NCBI RefSeq assembly: GCF_009676955.1
Contig: NZ_CP045696.1
Span: 744,001 to 808,000 of the forward strand
Origin: Sodaliphilus pleomorphus
GTDB lineage: Bacteria > Bacteroidota > Bacteroidia > Bacteroidales > Muribaculaceae
Length of the DNA stretch: 64,000 nt
Direction of reading: 5' to 3'
Both the position numbers and the translations under genes were made by a program. The notes under the pieces were generated by a model, which saw only the letters and a program-made list of their open reading frames with translations, was not told the origin of the DNA and made no database searches. Positions 54,476 through 63,608 of the stretch are shown piece after piece (position 1 is the stretch's first letter; every line of letters starts with the position of its first letter).

Positions 54476-55321
54476 ATGGAAACGATCACTTTATCAAATG
54501 GAGTTGAAATGCCCTTGCTGGGCTATGGCGTGTTTATGGTCTCGCCCGATGAGTGTGAACGCTGCGTGACCGATGCTTTGCATGTGGGCTACAGGCTTAT
54601 CGACACGGCGCAGGCCTACCACAACGAGGAAGGCGTGGGAAAGGCCTGGCGCAAGAGCGGCATAGGGCGCGAAGACCTGTTTATCGTGACGAAGGTGTGG
54701 ATCTCAAATTCTGGCGAGCAAAAGGCCGCCAAGAGCATCGACGAGAGCCTGCGCAAGTTGCAGACTGAGTACGTCGACCTGCTGCTCATTCATCAGGCCT
54801 ATGGCGACGTGTTTGGCACGTGGCGGGCTCTGGAGAAAGCCTATCGCGACGGCAAGGCTCGAGCCATAGGCGTGAGCAACTTCCAGGCTGGCCGCTTCTT
54901 CGACTTCGCCCACTATGTCGACGTGAAGCCAATGGTGAACCAGCTGCAATGCAACACCCTCATCCAGCAGACAGGCATCGAACCGTTTCTTGCACAGTTC
55001 GATACAAAGATGATGGCATGGGGACCCCTGGGCGGACAAGGCGTGGATGGCATCGTGAAGAGCGAACTGCTGGCAGGCATCGGTGCGAAATACAACAAGA
55101 GTGCTGCACAGGTAGCCCTGCGCTGGCTCACCCAGCGAGGCATCGTAGCCATCCCCAAGAGTACGCACAAGGAGCGCATGCAGCAGAACTTCGACATCTT
55201 CGACTTCTCGTTGACTGCCGACGAGCTGGCATTGATTGCCAGCATGAACCAGCACGACACGGGCACTAAAAATTTTGGCGACCCCCAGTTTATAAAATAC
55301 CTCCTCGAGAACTACGGATAA
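54476..55321 (+). CDS. Aldo/keto reductase (DkgA-like)
   Basis: Predicted NADPH-dependent aldehyde or ketone reductase, 281 residues. The (beta/alpha)8 barrel family signature is seen in METITLSNGVEMPLLGYGV, GYRLIDTAQAYHNEEGVGKA (catalytic Asp and Tyr), VTKVWIS (catalytic Lys) and LLLIHQAYG (catalytic His). The C-terminal IPKSTHKERMQQN binds cofactor. Close to E. coli DkgA/DkgB in size. Downstream of the iron alcohol dehydrogenase on the same strand, so they are probably one transcript; a terminator follows at 55474. Confidence 0.93.
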   Translation: METITLSNGVEMPLLGYGVFMVSPDECERCVTDALHVGYRLIDTAQAYHNEEGVGKAWRKSGIGREDLFIVTKVWISNSGEQKAAKSIDESLRKLQTEYVDLLLIHQAYGDVFGTWRALEKAYRDGKARAIGVSNFQAGRFFDFAHYVDVKPMVNQLQCNTLIQQTGIEPFLAQFDTKMMAWGPLGGQGVDGIVKSELLAGIGAKYNKSAAQVALRWLTQRGIVAIPKSTHKERMQQNFDIFDFSLTADELALIASMNQHDTGTKNFGDPQFIKYLLENYG

Positions 55322-55473
55322 AATGACCAAGAAACAAGCATAGGCTGGAACTTGAAGGCATTGAGGCCAGAACCATCCATGCAGGTCAAAAAAAAGACAT
55401 TGGGAAGCCATCGGGATGTGGCAAGCGGCGCGAGGCTTCAAGGCTCAATCCCTTTTGGCAACCATCTATCGAA

Positions 55474-55508
55474 AACCCGGCAGCTCGGAAATCAAGCTGC
55501 CGGGTTTT
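55474..55508 (+). terminator. Intrinsic terminator after the aldo/keto reductase
   Basis: Perfect 11-bp stem AACCCGGCAGC (55474-55484) with GCTGCCGGGTT (55496-55506), with T continuing to 55508. Confidence 0.8.
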
Positions 55509-55647
55509 CCTATTACTGAGAAATCCACCGCTCCGCAGCCACGACAACCTGTAGCGAAGGTATTTAAACCTATCCCTAACAGCTTTAGGCCGCCCCCCTC
55601 CCGGCGGCGCCCATGAGGAGCCTCAACAGTCGACGACCTATATACAT

Positions 55648-55682
55648 AAAAAAAAACTGGCTCGAAAATATATCGAACCAGT
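55648..55682 (-). terminator. Intrinsic terminator of the tRNA gene
   Basis: Stem ACTGGCTCGA (55656-55665) with TCGAACCAGT (55673-55682), one mismatch, followed on the minus strand by about nine T residues (plus-strand A at 55648-55656). Confidence 0.82.
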
Positions 55683-55691
55683 CCTTACTTG

Positions 55692-55763
<72 letters not shown>

Positions 55764-55774
55764 ATTTGCGTGTG

Positions 55775-55782
55775 CAAAGGTA
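55775..55782 (-). promoter_or_regulatory. -7 box of the initiator tRNA gene
   Basis: The reverse strand reads TACCTTTG, 11 nt upstream of the tRNA 5' end. No -33 at ideal spacing. Confidence 0.6.
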
Positions 55783-55901
55783 ACGCTTTTTCGGCATTTG
55801 TCAATAGCAAAAACCAAAAAAGTTCGATTTTTGACCAATATTTAACACTATTTTACACTCGAGGCCCAACGGCGGATTCCAGAAGCAAGTGCAAAGTTAC
55901 G

Positions 55902-56852
55902 CTATTTTTCTTTAATCATGTCTTTGGGCTTTCGAAATCCGTTTTTCTTTCTTGGCCTGTTGTTTAATTTTTCGATGATGCTCTTGACATATAGCCTTGA
56001 AATTCCCCTAAAGTCCGTCTTCTTCGGAATATATTGCCTGATGAGCCCGTTCATGTTCTCGATAGCTCCCTTCTCCCACGAGCAGTACGGATGTGCGAAG
56101 TAAACTTTCGTGTTAAGTTCCCTCGCAATGATTTCGTGTGCGGCAAACTCCGGCCCGTTGTCTGTCGTTATCGACCTTACAGGCAACCCGCTCTCCCGTA
56201 TGAGTCTCACCACGGCATATGCCAGTGGAACGGCCTGCTTTCCCGTATCGAGTTTCTCCATGAGCATAAAGCAGCTCCTCCTCTCAACCAGAGTAACGAT
56301 GGCACCTTTGCCTTCCTTTCCTACGATGGTGTCCATCTCCCAGTCTCCTATGGTCTGTCCATAGTCCGTTTCCGGTCTTTCGTCAATGGAGAGGCGGTTG
56401 GGAATATGCGCCTTGGTGGTAAGCAAGGACTTTTGCCTTGGTCTGCCTCCATGCCTGAGGTGCTTTCGGATGTTGTCCCCGTAATGTGGGGAAAGGGCCG
56501 CTATCCAGTTGTATATGGTTGACTTGGACACCGTGATGCCCTCTTTCTTGCCAAGCCATCCGGCGACTTCCTCCGGCGACCACTGCTCCTTACGGATAAG
56601 TTCAAAAACACGGCTGCGTACATAGGGAGCGATACGGCGATTGCCAGGTGTCCTGGCCTTGCGTCGTTTGACTTTCAATACGGCCGTACGTGCGTCATAA
56701 ACGCCTTTAGCATTAGAATTACGCCTTCGCTCACGAGAAACCGTGCTTACTGACACACCAATAGTCTCGGCTATGAAACTAAGTGAGAATTTCGTTTGGA
56801 GTAGCACACTTATTGTGTATCTTTGCTCCGAGGTTAATTGTTTATACATCAC
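55902..56852 (-). CDS. IS30-family transposase
   Basis: DDE transposase of 316 residues. It has an N-terminal helix-turn-helix (LTSEQRYTISVLLQ ... IGVSVSTVSRERRRNS), a second HTH-like region (WSPEEVAGWLGK ... VSKSTIYNWI) and a catalytic core with D174 (GDWEMDTIVG), D231 (TTDNGPEF) and E265 (EKGAIENMNGLIRQY). KLNNRPRKKNGFRKPKD follows, the family's C-terminal signature. The frame is intact. I could not find terminal inverted repeats or a target duplication at either side, so the element's ends are undefined. It lies between the tRNA and the lipoprotein/TonB receptor locus. Confidence 0.93.
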   Translation of the reverse strand: MMYKQLTSEQRYTISVLLQTKFSLSFIAETIGVSVSTVSRERRRNSNAKGVYDARTAVLKVKRRKARTPGNRRIAPYVRSRVFELIRKEQWSPEEVAGWLGKKEGITVSKSTIYNWIAALSPHYGDNIRKHLRHGGRPRQKSLLTTKAHIPNRLSIDERPETDYGQTIGDWEMDTIVGKEGKGAIVTLVERRSCFMLMEKLDTGKQAVPLAYAVVRLIRESGLPVRSITTDNGPEFAAHEIIARELNTKVYFAHPYCSWEKGAIENMNGLIRQYIPKKTDFRGISRLYVKSIIEKLNNRPRKKNGFRKPKDMIKEK

Positions 56853-56935
56853 AATACAAAATTAATTAATCTTAGGGAGGGGAACGAAAGATCTCCTCTT
56901 TTTTTGTATTGCTTAAGTTATCCGCCAATGCTCTT

Positions 56936-57029
56936 TGGGGGCTTCGCGCCCCCAGCCGCAAGGCAAACCTCCGCGGTGTTTTTCATGTTTTAATGCACCG
57001 CAGAGTTTTGCACTTCTAATTGGAATTAG
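56936..57029. repeat. Structured inverted-repeat element
   Basis: Three adjacent dyads. TGGGGGC (56936-56942) pairs with GCCCCCA (56948-56954). A 16-nt arm at 56963-56978 pairs with 56996-57011 with two imperfect positions (arm GCAAACCTCCGCGGTG). CTAATT (57016-57021) pairs with AATTAG (57024-57029). It could be a small interspersed repeat, a remnant of an element or a structured RNA; no family was recognised. Confidence 0.55.
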
Positions 57030-57215
57030 CACAACATTGACCCAAAACAGACCGTTTTCAAGTCCAGCCGAGCAGTAGTGAACGACACAAGCTTGTTGCA
57101 ACAATTATCACGACCCGACCTTGCTTCCTAAGCAAACCAACGTCTCACAAAAATGCGGCTATATCCGCCCAAGCAATGCAAACTCAAAAAACAAAAAAAA
57201 TGAGCCCAAAAAAAT

Positions 57216-57246
57216 TTTGAATTGCTATAAAATCTATTTATCTTTG
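57216..57246 (+). promoter_or_regulatory. Sigma-ABfr-type promoter of the lipoprotein/TonB receptor operon
   Basis: TTTG at 57216-57219 and TATCTTTG at 57239-57246 with 19 nt between, giving a leader of about 45 nt to the ATG at 57298. Confidence 0.78.
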
Positions 57247-57297
57247 TATCAATACAAAATCGAGAAGAACCTTCTTTTTACTCAACAACAGCTTAAA

Positions 57298-57567
57298 ATG
57301 ATGAACAACTTCAGTCTATCCTCATCAGTGTGGTTGCTTGTGGCAACAGTGAGTTTAGCAGCCTGCCAAAGCGATGACCAGGCCAGCCACGCCGCTTCCA
57401 GTTTCGCGCCACAACGCATGTTGGGAAAGTCCCCTCGCGCCGCCATGTCACTTGGCGCAAAAGCCGAGTTACAGCACAGCACCGAATGGACCCGACCACT
57501 CGGCACCAGCATGGTGAACCTGGCACAAGTTATCCCAATACGACTTGGTCCAACCGAAAAGACATGA
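57298..57567 (+). CDS. Small predicted lipoprotein (89 aa), function unknown
   Basis: Starts MMNNFSLSSSVWLLVATVSL with lipobox LAAC followed by QSDDQASH. The remaining ~60 residues (MLGKSPRAAMSLGAKAELQH ... PIRLGPTEKT) resemble nothing I know, and it may be a truncated remnant. Supporting it: a consensus promoter about 50 nt upstream and a convincing type II signal peptide. It leads, 58 nt later, into another lipoprotein gene. Confidence 0.55.
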   Translation: MMNNFSLSSSVWLLVATVSLAACQSDDQASHAASSFAPQRMLGKSPRAAMSLGAKAELQHSTEWTRPLGTSMVNLAQVIPIRLGPTEKT

Positions 57568-57625
57568 TTGTAACCAAGCGTTGATTGACAAGCCAAAAAA
57601 TTGTTTCACATAAAGGAATTGAATC

Positions 57626-58204
57626 ATGAAAGAGGTAAAAACGAGCAGAATTTTTCGGCTTATCCCATTCTTGCTCTGCGCAATACTCATAGCTGGGATG
57701 ACAGCATGCGGTGACGATGATGAGAAAGATGTTCCAATCGGGCCAAATGGCCCTGCTCCCGATTTTGCAATAGATTTTCCCGACAGTATCAGGATACCAG
57801 CTGCCGGCGACACACTGTCGGGCACAATCCTATGTGACAGCGGATATGTGGGCGATGATAATATTCTTCTCAGGTATTACATGCAGCAAGGCATCTATTT
57901 CGACACTATCAGCAAAACCTATCAGCCTGATTGGTTACAACTGGATTTATTGAAAAAAGGTACTGGCATCGACTCAACAATCAACGAGTACAACCGCCTT
58001 GGTGAGAGAGTTGGGGTAAGATATCTTTCGGCCGAGCCCGACACGATCGAAGTCGTCAAGTTTAACCGCGACCGAAGATTAGAAGTGTATATAGGGCCAA
58101 ATTTCCGCAAGGAAGAAAGGCATTTTTGGGTTGAAGTCTCTCTTTTCTTGTTAGTATGGTGTCCTCGTGACAGTTTTTATATCTACCAAGATGCGGCTCG
58201 GTAA
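57626..58204 (+). CDS. Predicted lipoprotein (192 aa), function unknown
   Basis: Starts MKEVKTSRIFRLIPFLLCAI with lipobox AGMTACGDDDEKD, a typical outer-membrane lipoprotein of Bacteroidetes with acidic residues after the cysteine (a possible surface-export signal). The mature part (about 170 residues) looks beta-rich and includes DFPDSIRIPAAGDTLSGTIL and RRLEVYIGPNFRKEERHFWV; no family is recognised. It ends 2 nt before the TonB receptor gene, so it is co-translated with it and may be a partner. Confidence 0.8.
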   Translation: MKEVKTSRIFRLIPFLLCAILIAGMTACGDDDEKDVPIGPNGPAPDFAIDFPDSIRIPAAGDTLSGTILCDSGYVGDDNILLRYYMQQGIYFDTISKTYQPDWLQLDLLKKGTGIDSTINEYNRLGERVGVRYLSAEPDTIEVVKFNRDRRLEVYIGPNFRKEERHFWVEVSLFLLVWCPRDSFYIYQDAAR

Positions 58205-58206
58205 AG

Positions 58207-60666
58207 ATGAGAGCGAAGCATAGAATAAAAATCACAGTTGCTGCGCATGCAGCCGTCATTGCCATGCTATATCTCCCGATGGCGATGGCAGTGGCAGCAG
58301 CGCCAGTAGCAACTCATCAAGTCAAGAGAGAAACTGCCCAAAGCGACAGTGCGAAATCGCATCGTGACTCAATGAAAGACGGCTTGAGATTGGGAGAAGT
58401 GGTGGTGGTGGGGCAGCACTCCGATTTTGGGCTGAGATCCTCGCAGATGAGTGCGCTCTCAATCACGCCGGCGCAAATCACCCGACTGCCCACCCTGCTG
58501 GGTGAGGTCGACGTGCTCAAGGTGCTGCAGCGCCTGCCAGGCGTGCAAAGCGGCGGCGACGGTGCAAGCGCCATCTACGTGCGAGGCGGCGACTATGACC
58601 AGAACCTGATCTTGCTCGACGGAGTGCCGCTCTTCAGCGCCGAGCACCTGGGTGGTTACACTTCGGCCATCAACAGCGACCTGGTGGATTGGGTCGATTT
58701 CTATCGCGGTGCTTTTCCTGCCCGATATGGCGGCCGCCTCTCGAGCGTAATCAATGTGGGGCTGCGGCCTGGCGACTTCAATCACTATCATGGCTTGGTC
58801 AATGTGGGGGTACTCTCGTCGAGGTTTCAATGCGAGGGACCAATATGGCCAGGACACACATCATTCAACCTGGGGGCAAGAGTGTCTTATTTCAATCTGC
58901 TCACCGAGCCGGTACTCAACAAGGTATATGACAAGCCTGCAAGTCTTAGGCCTTACTCCAAGCTCAACTATCTCGACCTCACAGCCCGGGTGACACACAA
59001 CCTGAGCGACCACTCCCAACTCACGGCCATGGTCTACTGGGGGCGCGACCGCAAGTCGGCAGCCCCCGACAGCAGTTCGAGCGGAGAATACACGATGGAT
59101 AACAAATCTACGATGTCGCTCAAGAGCGACTCTAAAGACCGCAACAACTGGAGCAACCTGCTGCTGGGCATCAACTGGGACTTGAAGCTCACCGACTATA
59201 TCACCTTCCACACCGGTGCGCACTACAGTGCCTACCGCTATGAGATGTCGAGCACCACAACCGACTACATGCACAACTACAATAAGTTGCGCGACCTGGC
59301 CTTGACCGAGGAGATGAGCAGTTCCACGCAACACAGCGATATCGATGAGTGGCAAGCAAAATTTGAGGTAGAGACTGGCGTGCTCAAGGGGCACAGCGTG
59401 AGGGCTGGCGTCACGGCCGGCCACCAAAGCTATAACCCCACGGTAGAGATGCACAAACATGGCACCTATAGCTTCTACACGCTCGACCCTAATACTCCTG
59501 TGAGAAAGGACGACGACAAGCTGTACAACAACACGAGGGTAGACATCGACACGCTCATAGGCGGCAGACGCTACAACTTCACCGAGGCCGCCCTGTGGCT
59601 CGAAGACGAGATGCAGCCATGGCAATGGCTGCGCTTCAATGTGGGCGTGCGCATGGCCCTGTTCTGCACCTCGGGTAAAACGTGGGTGAGTCCAGAACCG
59701 CGACTCTCGTCGCGCTTCCTGCTCTCGAGCCATCACGCCATCAAGGCCTCCTACAGCCACATGGCTCAAGGCATACACCGACTCACTACATCGACCCTGG
59801 TATCGCCCACCGACGTGTGGGTGCCTGTGACCGACGTGATTCCCCCCGTAAAAAGCGACCTCACAGCCCTGGGCTACAGCTTTGAGACCAACCCTGGCAT
59901 CTCGATAGGCATAGAGGGCTATTACAAGTGGCAAAACAATCTGCTGGAATATCGTGAAGGTGCCTCTTATTTCTCCAATAGCGATTGGCGCAATCTCGTG
60001 GTGCTGGGCAAAGGCCGAACGTATGGCGTGGAATTGTTTGCCCAGAAACTCAAGGGAGCCTTCACTGGCTCGGTGAGCTACACATGGGCCAAGTCGCTGC
60101 GCACCTTCGACCGCCCGGGACAGGAAGTGAACGACGGCCAGGAATACTATGCCAACAACGACCGCCGCCACAACTTGCAGGTCACTCTCAATCAGCACTT
60201 CAAGCTGCGCGGCAAGAACTCTATCGACCTGGGCGCTGCCTTCACCTGGCAAAGTGGTCGGCGCGGCACCTTGACCACCTACAGCGTGCATGGGTTGCGT
60301 CCCTACTCCAATGACCCCTACGAGATTGAGGTGCATGAAAAAGATTACTCCTATTGGATCGACGGGTTAGACAAGAGAACACGCGATGAGTATTATAGAA
60401 ATTTGTGGTACTATTTCCTGGATTTTGCCACCTACCGCCATCCCAACGGCTACGTGATGCCCAGCGTGCACCATCTCGACTTGAGCGCGACATTAAATCT
60501 GTACAAGCGCTGGGGCAGCATTCAATTGGGCTTGAGCGTGTATAACGTCTATAATCACCGCAACGTGAGCAATGTGTTTTTGGGCTACAAGTCGGGGCAT
60601 CGGGTGCTCAAGGGAGTGTGCCCATTCCCTATCATGCCCTCAATCAACTTTGGTGTGAAATTTTAA
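58207..60666 (+). CDS. TonB-dependent outer membrane receptor
   Basis: Outer-membrane transporter of 819 residues, not of the full SusC type: the N-terminal carboxypeptidase-like domain is missing. Signal region KHRIKITVAAHAAVIAMLYL, then a plug domain (LRLGEVVVVGQHSDFGLRSS, DVLKVLQRLPGVQSGGDGAS, IYVRGGDYDQNLILLDGVPL) and a barrel (GFPARYGGRLSSVI-type SGGRAFPARYGGRLSSV segment) ending SINFGVKF. Between a lipoprotein gene (2 nt) and a DUF4249 gene (12 nt), so it acts in a small uptake system whose ligand is unknown. Confidence 0.92.
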   Translation: MRAKHRIKITVAAHAAVIAMLYLPMAMAVAAAPVATHQVKRETAQSDSAKSHRDSMKDGLRLGEVVVVGQHSDFGLRSSQMSALSITPAQITRLPTLLGEVDVLKVLQRLPGVQSGGDGASAIYVRGGDYDQNLILLDGVPLFSAEHLGGYTSAINSDLVDWVDFYRGAFPARYGGRLSSVINVGLRPGDFNHYHGLVNVGVLSSRFQCEGPIWPGHTSFNLGARVSYFNLLTEPVLNKVYDKPASLRPYSKLNYLDLTARVTHNLSDHSQLTAMVYWGRDRKSAAPDSSSSGEYTMDNKSTMSLKSDSKDRNNWSNLLLGINWDLKLTDYITFHTGAHYSAYRYEMSSTTTDYMHNYNKLRDLALTEEMSSSTQHSDIDEWQAKFEVETGVLKGHSVRAGVTAGHQSYNPTVEMHKHGTYSFYTLDPNTPVRKDDDKLYNNTRVDIDTLIGGRRYNFTEAALWLEDEMQPWQWLRFNVGVRMALFCTSGKTWVSPEPRLSSRFLLSSHHAIKASYSHMAQGIHRLTTSTLVSPTDVWVPVTDVIPPVKSDLTALGYSFETNPGISIGIEGYYKWQNNLLEYREGASYFSNSDWRNLVVLGKGRTYGVELFAQKLKGAFTGSVSYTWAKSLRTFDRPGQEVNDGQEYYANNDRRHNLQVTLNQHFKLRGKNSIDLGAAFTWQSGRRGTLTTYSVHGLRPYSNDPYEIEVHEKDYSYWIDGLDKRTRDEYYRNLWYYFLDFATYRHPNGYVMPSVHHLDLSATLNLYKRWGSIQLGLSVYNVYNHRNVSNVFLGYKSGHRVLKGVCPFPIMPSINFGVKF

Positions 60667-60678
60667 AAATTGGGAAAA

Positions 60679-61758
60679 ATGAAAAAGCATGCTATTATCT
60701 ATTTGCTTGCAGCAATGGTGGCGCTGCTCTCAAGCTGTGAGACCGATATAGACTATCCCACTGAGTATGGCCAAAACCTTCAACTGGAGCTCAACTCGGT
60801 GGTCCAGTCGGGGGCAAGGATTAAACTCTTTGTGAGCTTAGCCACAAGCAATGCGATGGCGCAATATCCCATGGTCGAGAAATACTCGTCATTTTGGGAG
60901 TACGTGTATGACTGGGGAGCTGTCGTATACGACTGGGACCGGAAAGAACACATCGCTCGCAACCTGACGCATTCGGCCCATGTGACCCTTGAAGTGAACG
61001 GAGGCACGCCCATTGAAATGACCCCAACGGAGTTTGTCGACTCATCGGCCAGGGTTTCGATGTGGTACTATACGTGTGACTACCGCCCGCAGCCTGGCGA
61101 CAAGCTCACATTCAAGGCAAGCTGCAAGGGAGGATTGCTGGGAGAAGACCCCGCCAAAACTTACGAAGCCATAGCAAGTACTATGGTCGAACCTGTGCCA
61201 GAGATAAGAGTCAACAGTATCGAGAGAGTGTATCACAAGTGGAACCTCAATCTTGCCGGGTTAGGCAGAGCGAACACTTACCTATTGGATTCAGCCATGA
61301 GAGTTTCGATTACCCTCCACGACATTGACCCCAGTGTGCCCAACTACTACAACATGTATGCCGACTGCACTCTCCGCTCTTATACGATCTATCTATTCAG
61401 TTCCGACGATCTCTTGTTTTCCGACCCACAACTCACCACGGCTTGGGGCAACTGGCCCGCCAGGTTCAGCTCCATGTTTGACGACCACTTGTTCAACGGC
61501 AAGGACTATACCTTCACCATACTGGTTCCCGAGGTGAAATTCAAAAATGAGCCAATACTTCACCTCCAGGTCGATGCGCTCTCTCAACCCTTGTACTACT
61601 TCTGGAAGGCCTATGAGCGTTACCGTATTGCCTTCGACGACCCTATGGCCAACCCCGTGCGCATCCCCAGCAACGTAGAAGGCGGCTGGGGCAATGTAGG
61701 GGCGGTGAGCAGCACGCGCACGCTCACCTACGGTTTCTGGCGCGTGGGGCACCAGTAG
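60679..61758 (+). CDS. DUF4249 domain-containing lipoprotein
   Basis: Predicted lipoprotein of 359 residues. The start MKKHAIIYLLAAMVAL gives lipobox LLSSCETDIDYP; a TTG three codons upstream is less likely. Conserved segments include an early ITVVS-type region (LQLELNSVVQSGARIKLFVS), ARVSMWYYTCDYRPQPGDKL and the end VRIPSNVEGGWGNVGAVSST, fitting DUF4249, a family normally paired with TonB receptors in Bacteroidetes. It is 12 nt downstream of its presumed receptor; it likely binds ligand at the surface. Confidence 0.85.
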   Translation: MKKHAIIYLLAAMVALLSSCETDIDYPTEYGQNLQLELNSVVQSGARIKLFVSLATSNAMAQYPMVEKYSSFWEYVYDWGAVVYDWDRKEHIARNLTHSAHVTLEVNGGTPIEMTPTEFVDSSARVSMWYYTCDYRPQPGDKLTFKASCKGGLLGEDPAKTYEAIASTMVEPVPEIRVNSIERVYHKWNLNLAGLGRANTYLLDSAMRVSITLHDIDPSVPNYYNMYADCTLRSYTIYLFSSDDLLFSDPQLTTAWGNWPARFSSMFDDHLFNGKDYTFTILVPEVKFKNEPILHLQVDALSQPLYYFWKAYERYRIAFDDPMANPVRIPSNVEGGWGNVGAVSSTRTLTYGFWRVGHQ

Positions 61759-61795
61759 CCTGGCAATTTGCACAAGAGCCTGGCACAGCAAAACA

Positions 61796-61835
61796 GATTG
61801 CGCCAGAACCCACATGGCGGGGTTCTGGCGCAATC
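61796..61835. terminator. Hairpin between convergent DUF4249 and fumarase genes
   Basis: Perfect 16-bp stem GATTGCGCCAGAACCC (61796-61811) with GGGTTCTGGCGCAATC (61820-61835), loop 8 nt. No strong T tract on the plus strand, a short TTTT on the minus strand; probably terminates both genes. Confidence 0.75.
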
Positions 61836-61873
61836 GTTGTCGTTGAGAGGCTGTGTGTGTAGCCAGAGTGAGG

Positions 61874-63529
61874 TTACTTGCAGGCGCTGCAGGGAGTCCA
61901 GGGCTTGAGCTGCTTGAAGAAGTCGTTGCCCTTGTCGTCGACAAGGATGAAGGCCGGGAAGTCTTTGACTGTGATTTTCCAGATGGCTTCCATGCCCAGC
62001 TCGGGATACTCAACACACTCGATGCTCTTGATGGAGTCTTGCGAGAGCACTGCGGCCACGCCGCCTATGGTGCCCAGGTAGAAACCGCCATGCTTCTTGC
62101 AGGCATCGGTCACCACCTGCGTGCGGTTGCCCTTGGCAATCATCACCAGCGAGCCGCCGTGGTCCTGGAACTCGTCGACATAGGGGTCCATGCGGTTGGC
62201 CGTGGTGGGACCCATGCTGCCGCAGGGGTAGCCTTGGGGCGTCTTGGCCGGGCCGGCATAGAGGATGGGGTGATCCTTGAAATACTGAGGCAGGTCCTCG
62301 CCCTTGTCGAGGCGGGCCTTGAGCTTGGCGTGGGCGATGTCGCGAGCCACGATGATGGTGCCGTTGAGGCTCACACGGGTGCTCACGGGGTACTTGGTGA
62401 GCTCCTTGCGCACGGCGTCGATACCCTTGTCGAGGTCGATCACAATGCCGCCCTTGCCCTCACCAGGCTGGCGATACTGCTCGGGGATGAGCTCGCCTGG
62501 ATTGTCGTCCATCTTCTCGAGCCAGATGCCGTCGCGGTTGATCACTGCCTTGATGTTGCGGTCGGCCGAGCAGCTCACGCCCATGCCAATGGGGCAACTG
62601 GCGCCGTGGCGCGGCAGGCGTATCACACGTATGTCGTGGGCCAGGTACTTGCCGCCAAACTGGGCGCCCAGCCCAATCTTGTGGGCCTCGTCGAGCAGCT
62701 TGGCCTCGAGGTCAACGTCGCGGAAGGCGCGGCCCGTCTCGTCGCCGGTGGTGGGCAGGTTGTCGTAGTATTTGATCGAGGCCAGCTTCACGGTGAGCAG
62801 GTTTTTCTCGGCACTGGTACCGCCTATCACAAAGGCAATGTGATAGGGCGGGCAGGCTGCGGTGCCCAGGCTCTTCATCTTCTCGACCAGGAAGGGCAGC
62901 AGGGTGCCTTCGTTCTGAATCGTGGCCTTGGTCATGGGGTAGAAATAGGTCTTGTTGGCACTGCCGCCGCCCTTGGCCACCATCACAAAGCGGTACTCGG
63001 CACCCTCGGTAGCCTCGATATCGATTTGGGCAGGAAGGTTGCAACGCGTGTTCACCTCGTCATACATGGTGAGCGGAGCATTCTGCGAGTAGCGCAGGTT
63101 GTCGTTGGTGTAGGTGTTGTACACGCCGCGCGAGAGCGCTTCCTCGTCGCTGAAGCCCGTCCACACCTGCTGACCCTTCTCACCGTGGATGATGGCCGTG
63201 CCCGTGTCCTGGCAGAAGGGAAGCACGCCCTTAACGGCAGTCTCGGCGTTGCGCAGGAACTGCAGTGCCACATACTTGTCGTTTTCGCTTGCCTCGGGGT
63301 CCTTCAGGATTTGAGCCACTTGCAGGTTGTGGGCCCGGCGCAGCATGAACTCGCAGTCGTGGAAAGCCTGCTGGCTCAGCAGCGTGAGTGCCTCGGGGGT
63401 GACTTTCAATATTTCCTTGCCTTCAAAAGTACTGGTGCTCACGCCCTCCTTGGTGAGGAGGCGATACTCAGTGTCGTCTTTTCCCAGTTGAAACATGGGA
63501 GCATACTTAAACTCAGGAGTATTTGCCAT
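61874..63529 (-). CDS. fumA: Class I fumarate hydratase (iron-sulphur)
   Basis: Interconverts fumarate and malate with an oxygen-sensitive [4Fe-4S] cluster. The 551 residues form the single-chain FumA/B type: N-terminal domain with [18 protein letters not shown] (cluster Cys) and [33 protein letters not shown] split over two parts (each with the second Cys), and C-terminal beta domain with [15 protein letters not shown]. With malate dehydrogenase elsewhere in this window it serves the malate-to-succinate branch. A consensus promoter and an array of repeats lie upstream. Confidence 0.96.
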   Translation of the reverse strand: MANTPEFKYAPMFQLGKDDTEYRLLTKEGVSTSTFEGKEILKVTPEALTLLSQQAFHDCEFMLRRAHNLQVAQILKDPEASENDKYVALQFLRNAETAVKGVLPFCQDTGTAIIHGEKGQQVWTGFSDEEALSRGVYNTYTNDNLRYSQNAPLTMYDEVNTRCNLPAQIDIEATEGAEYRFVMVAKGGGSANKTYFYPMTKATIQNEGTLLPFLVEKMKSLGTAACPPYHIAFVIGGTSAEKNLLTVKLASIKYYDNLPTTGDETGRAFRDVDLEAKLLDEAHKIGLGAQFGGKYLAHDIRVIRLPRHGASCPIGMGVSCSADRNIKAVINRDGIWLEKMDDNPGELIPEQYRQPGEGKGGIVIDLDKGIDAVRKELTKYPVSTRVSLNGTIIVARDIAHAKLKARLDKGEDLPQYFKDHPILYAGPAKTPQGYPCGSMGPTTANRMDPYVDEFQDHGGSLVMIAKGNRTQVVTDACKKHGGFYLGTIGGVAAVLSQDSIKSIECVEYPELGMEAIWKITVKDFPAFILVDDKGNDFFKQLKPWTPCSACK

Positions 63530-63577
63530 AATAAAATCTAAGTGTTATTGGTTGTGTTACGTAGAATTTTCTTTGTG

Positions 63578-63608
63578 CAAAATTACTGCAAGTCGAGCGA
63601 AATGCAAA
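63578..63608 (-). promoter_or_regulatory. Sigma-ABfr-type promoter of fumA (part of repeat unit 1)
   Basis: On the minus strand TTTG (63608-63605), 19 nt, then TAATTTTG (63585-63578), an exact consensus. The leader to the fumA ATG is about 45 nt. It lies within the first unit of the downstream tandem repeat. Confidence 0.8.

Larger units (their letters stand above)
55322..55691. other. Intergenic region between aldo/keto reductase and tRNA
   Basis: 370 bp without a credible gene. It contains a plus-strand terminator (55474-55508) and the minus-strand tRNA terminator (55648-55682). The rest shows no recognisable element. Confidence 0.6.
56853..57297. other. Intergenic region between IS30 transposase and lipoprotein locus
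   Basis: 445 bp with no credible gene. It holds a hairpin-rich segment (56936-57029), then an AT-rich stretch with the promoter of the lipoprotein/TonB receptor operon at 57216-57246. Confidence 0.65.

Noticed and set aside
55881..56880. Terminal inverted repeats and target duplication for the IS30 element
   Set aside because: I compared both flanks by eye and found no convincing matching ends, so I give only the transposase gene.
56913..57104. Minus-strand 63-codon frame over the hairpin element
   Set aside because: It spans the inverted repeats, has no signal or domain, and its codon pattern comes from the palindromes.
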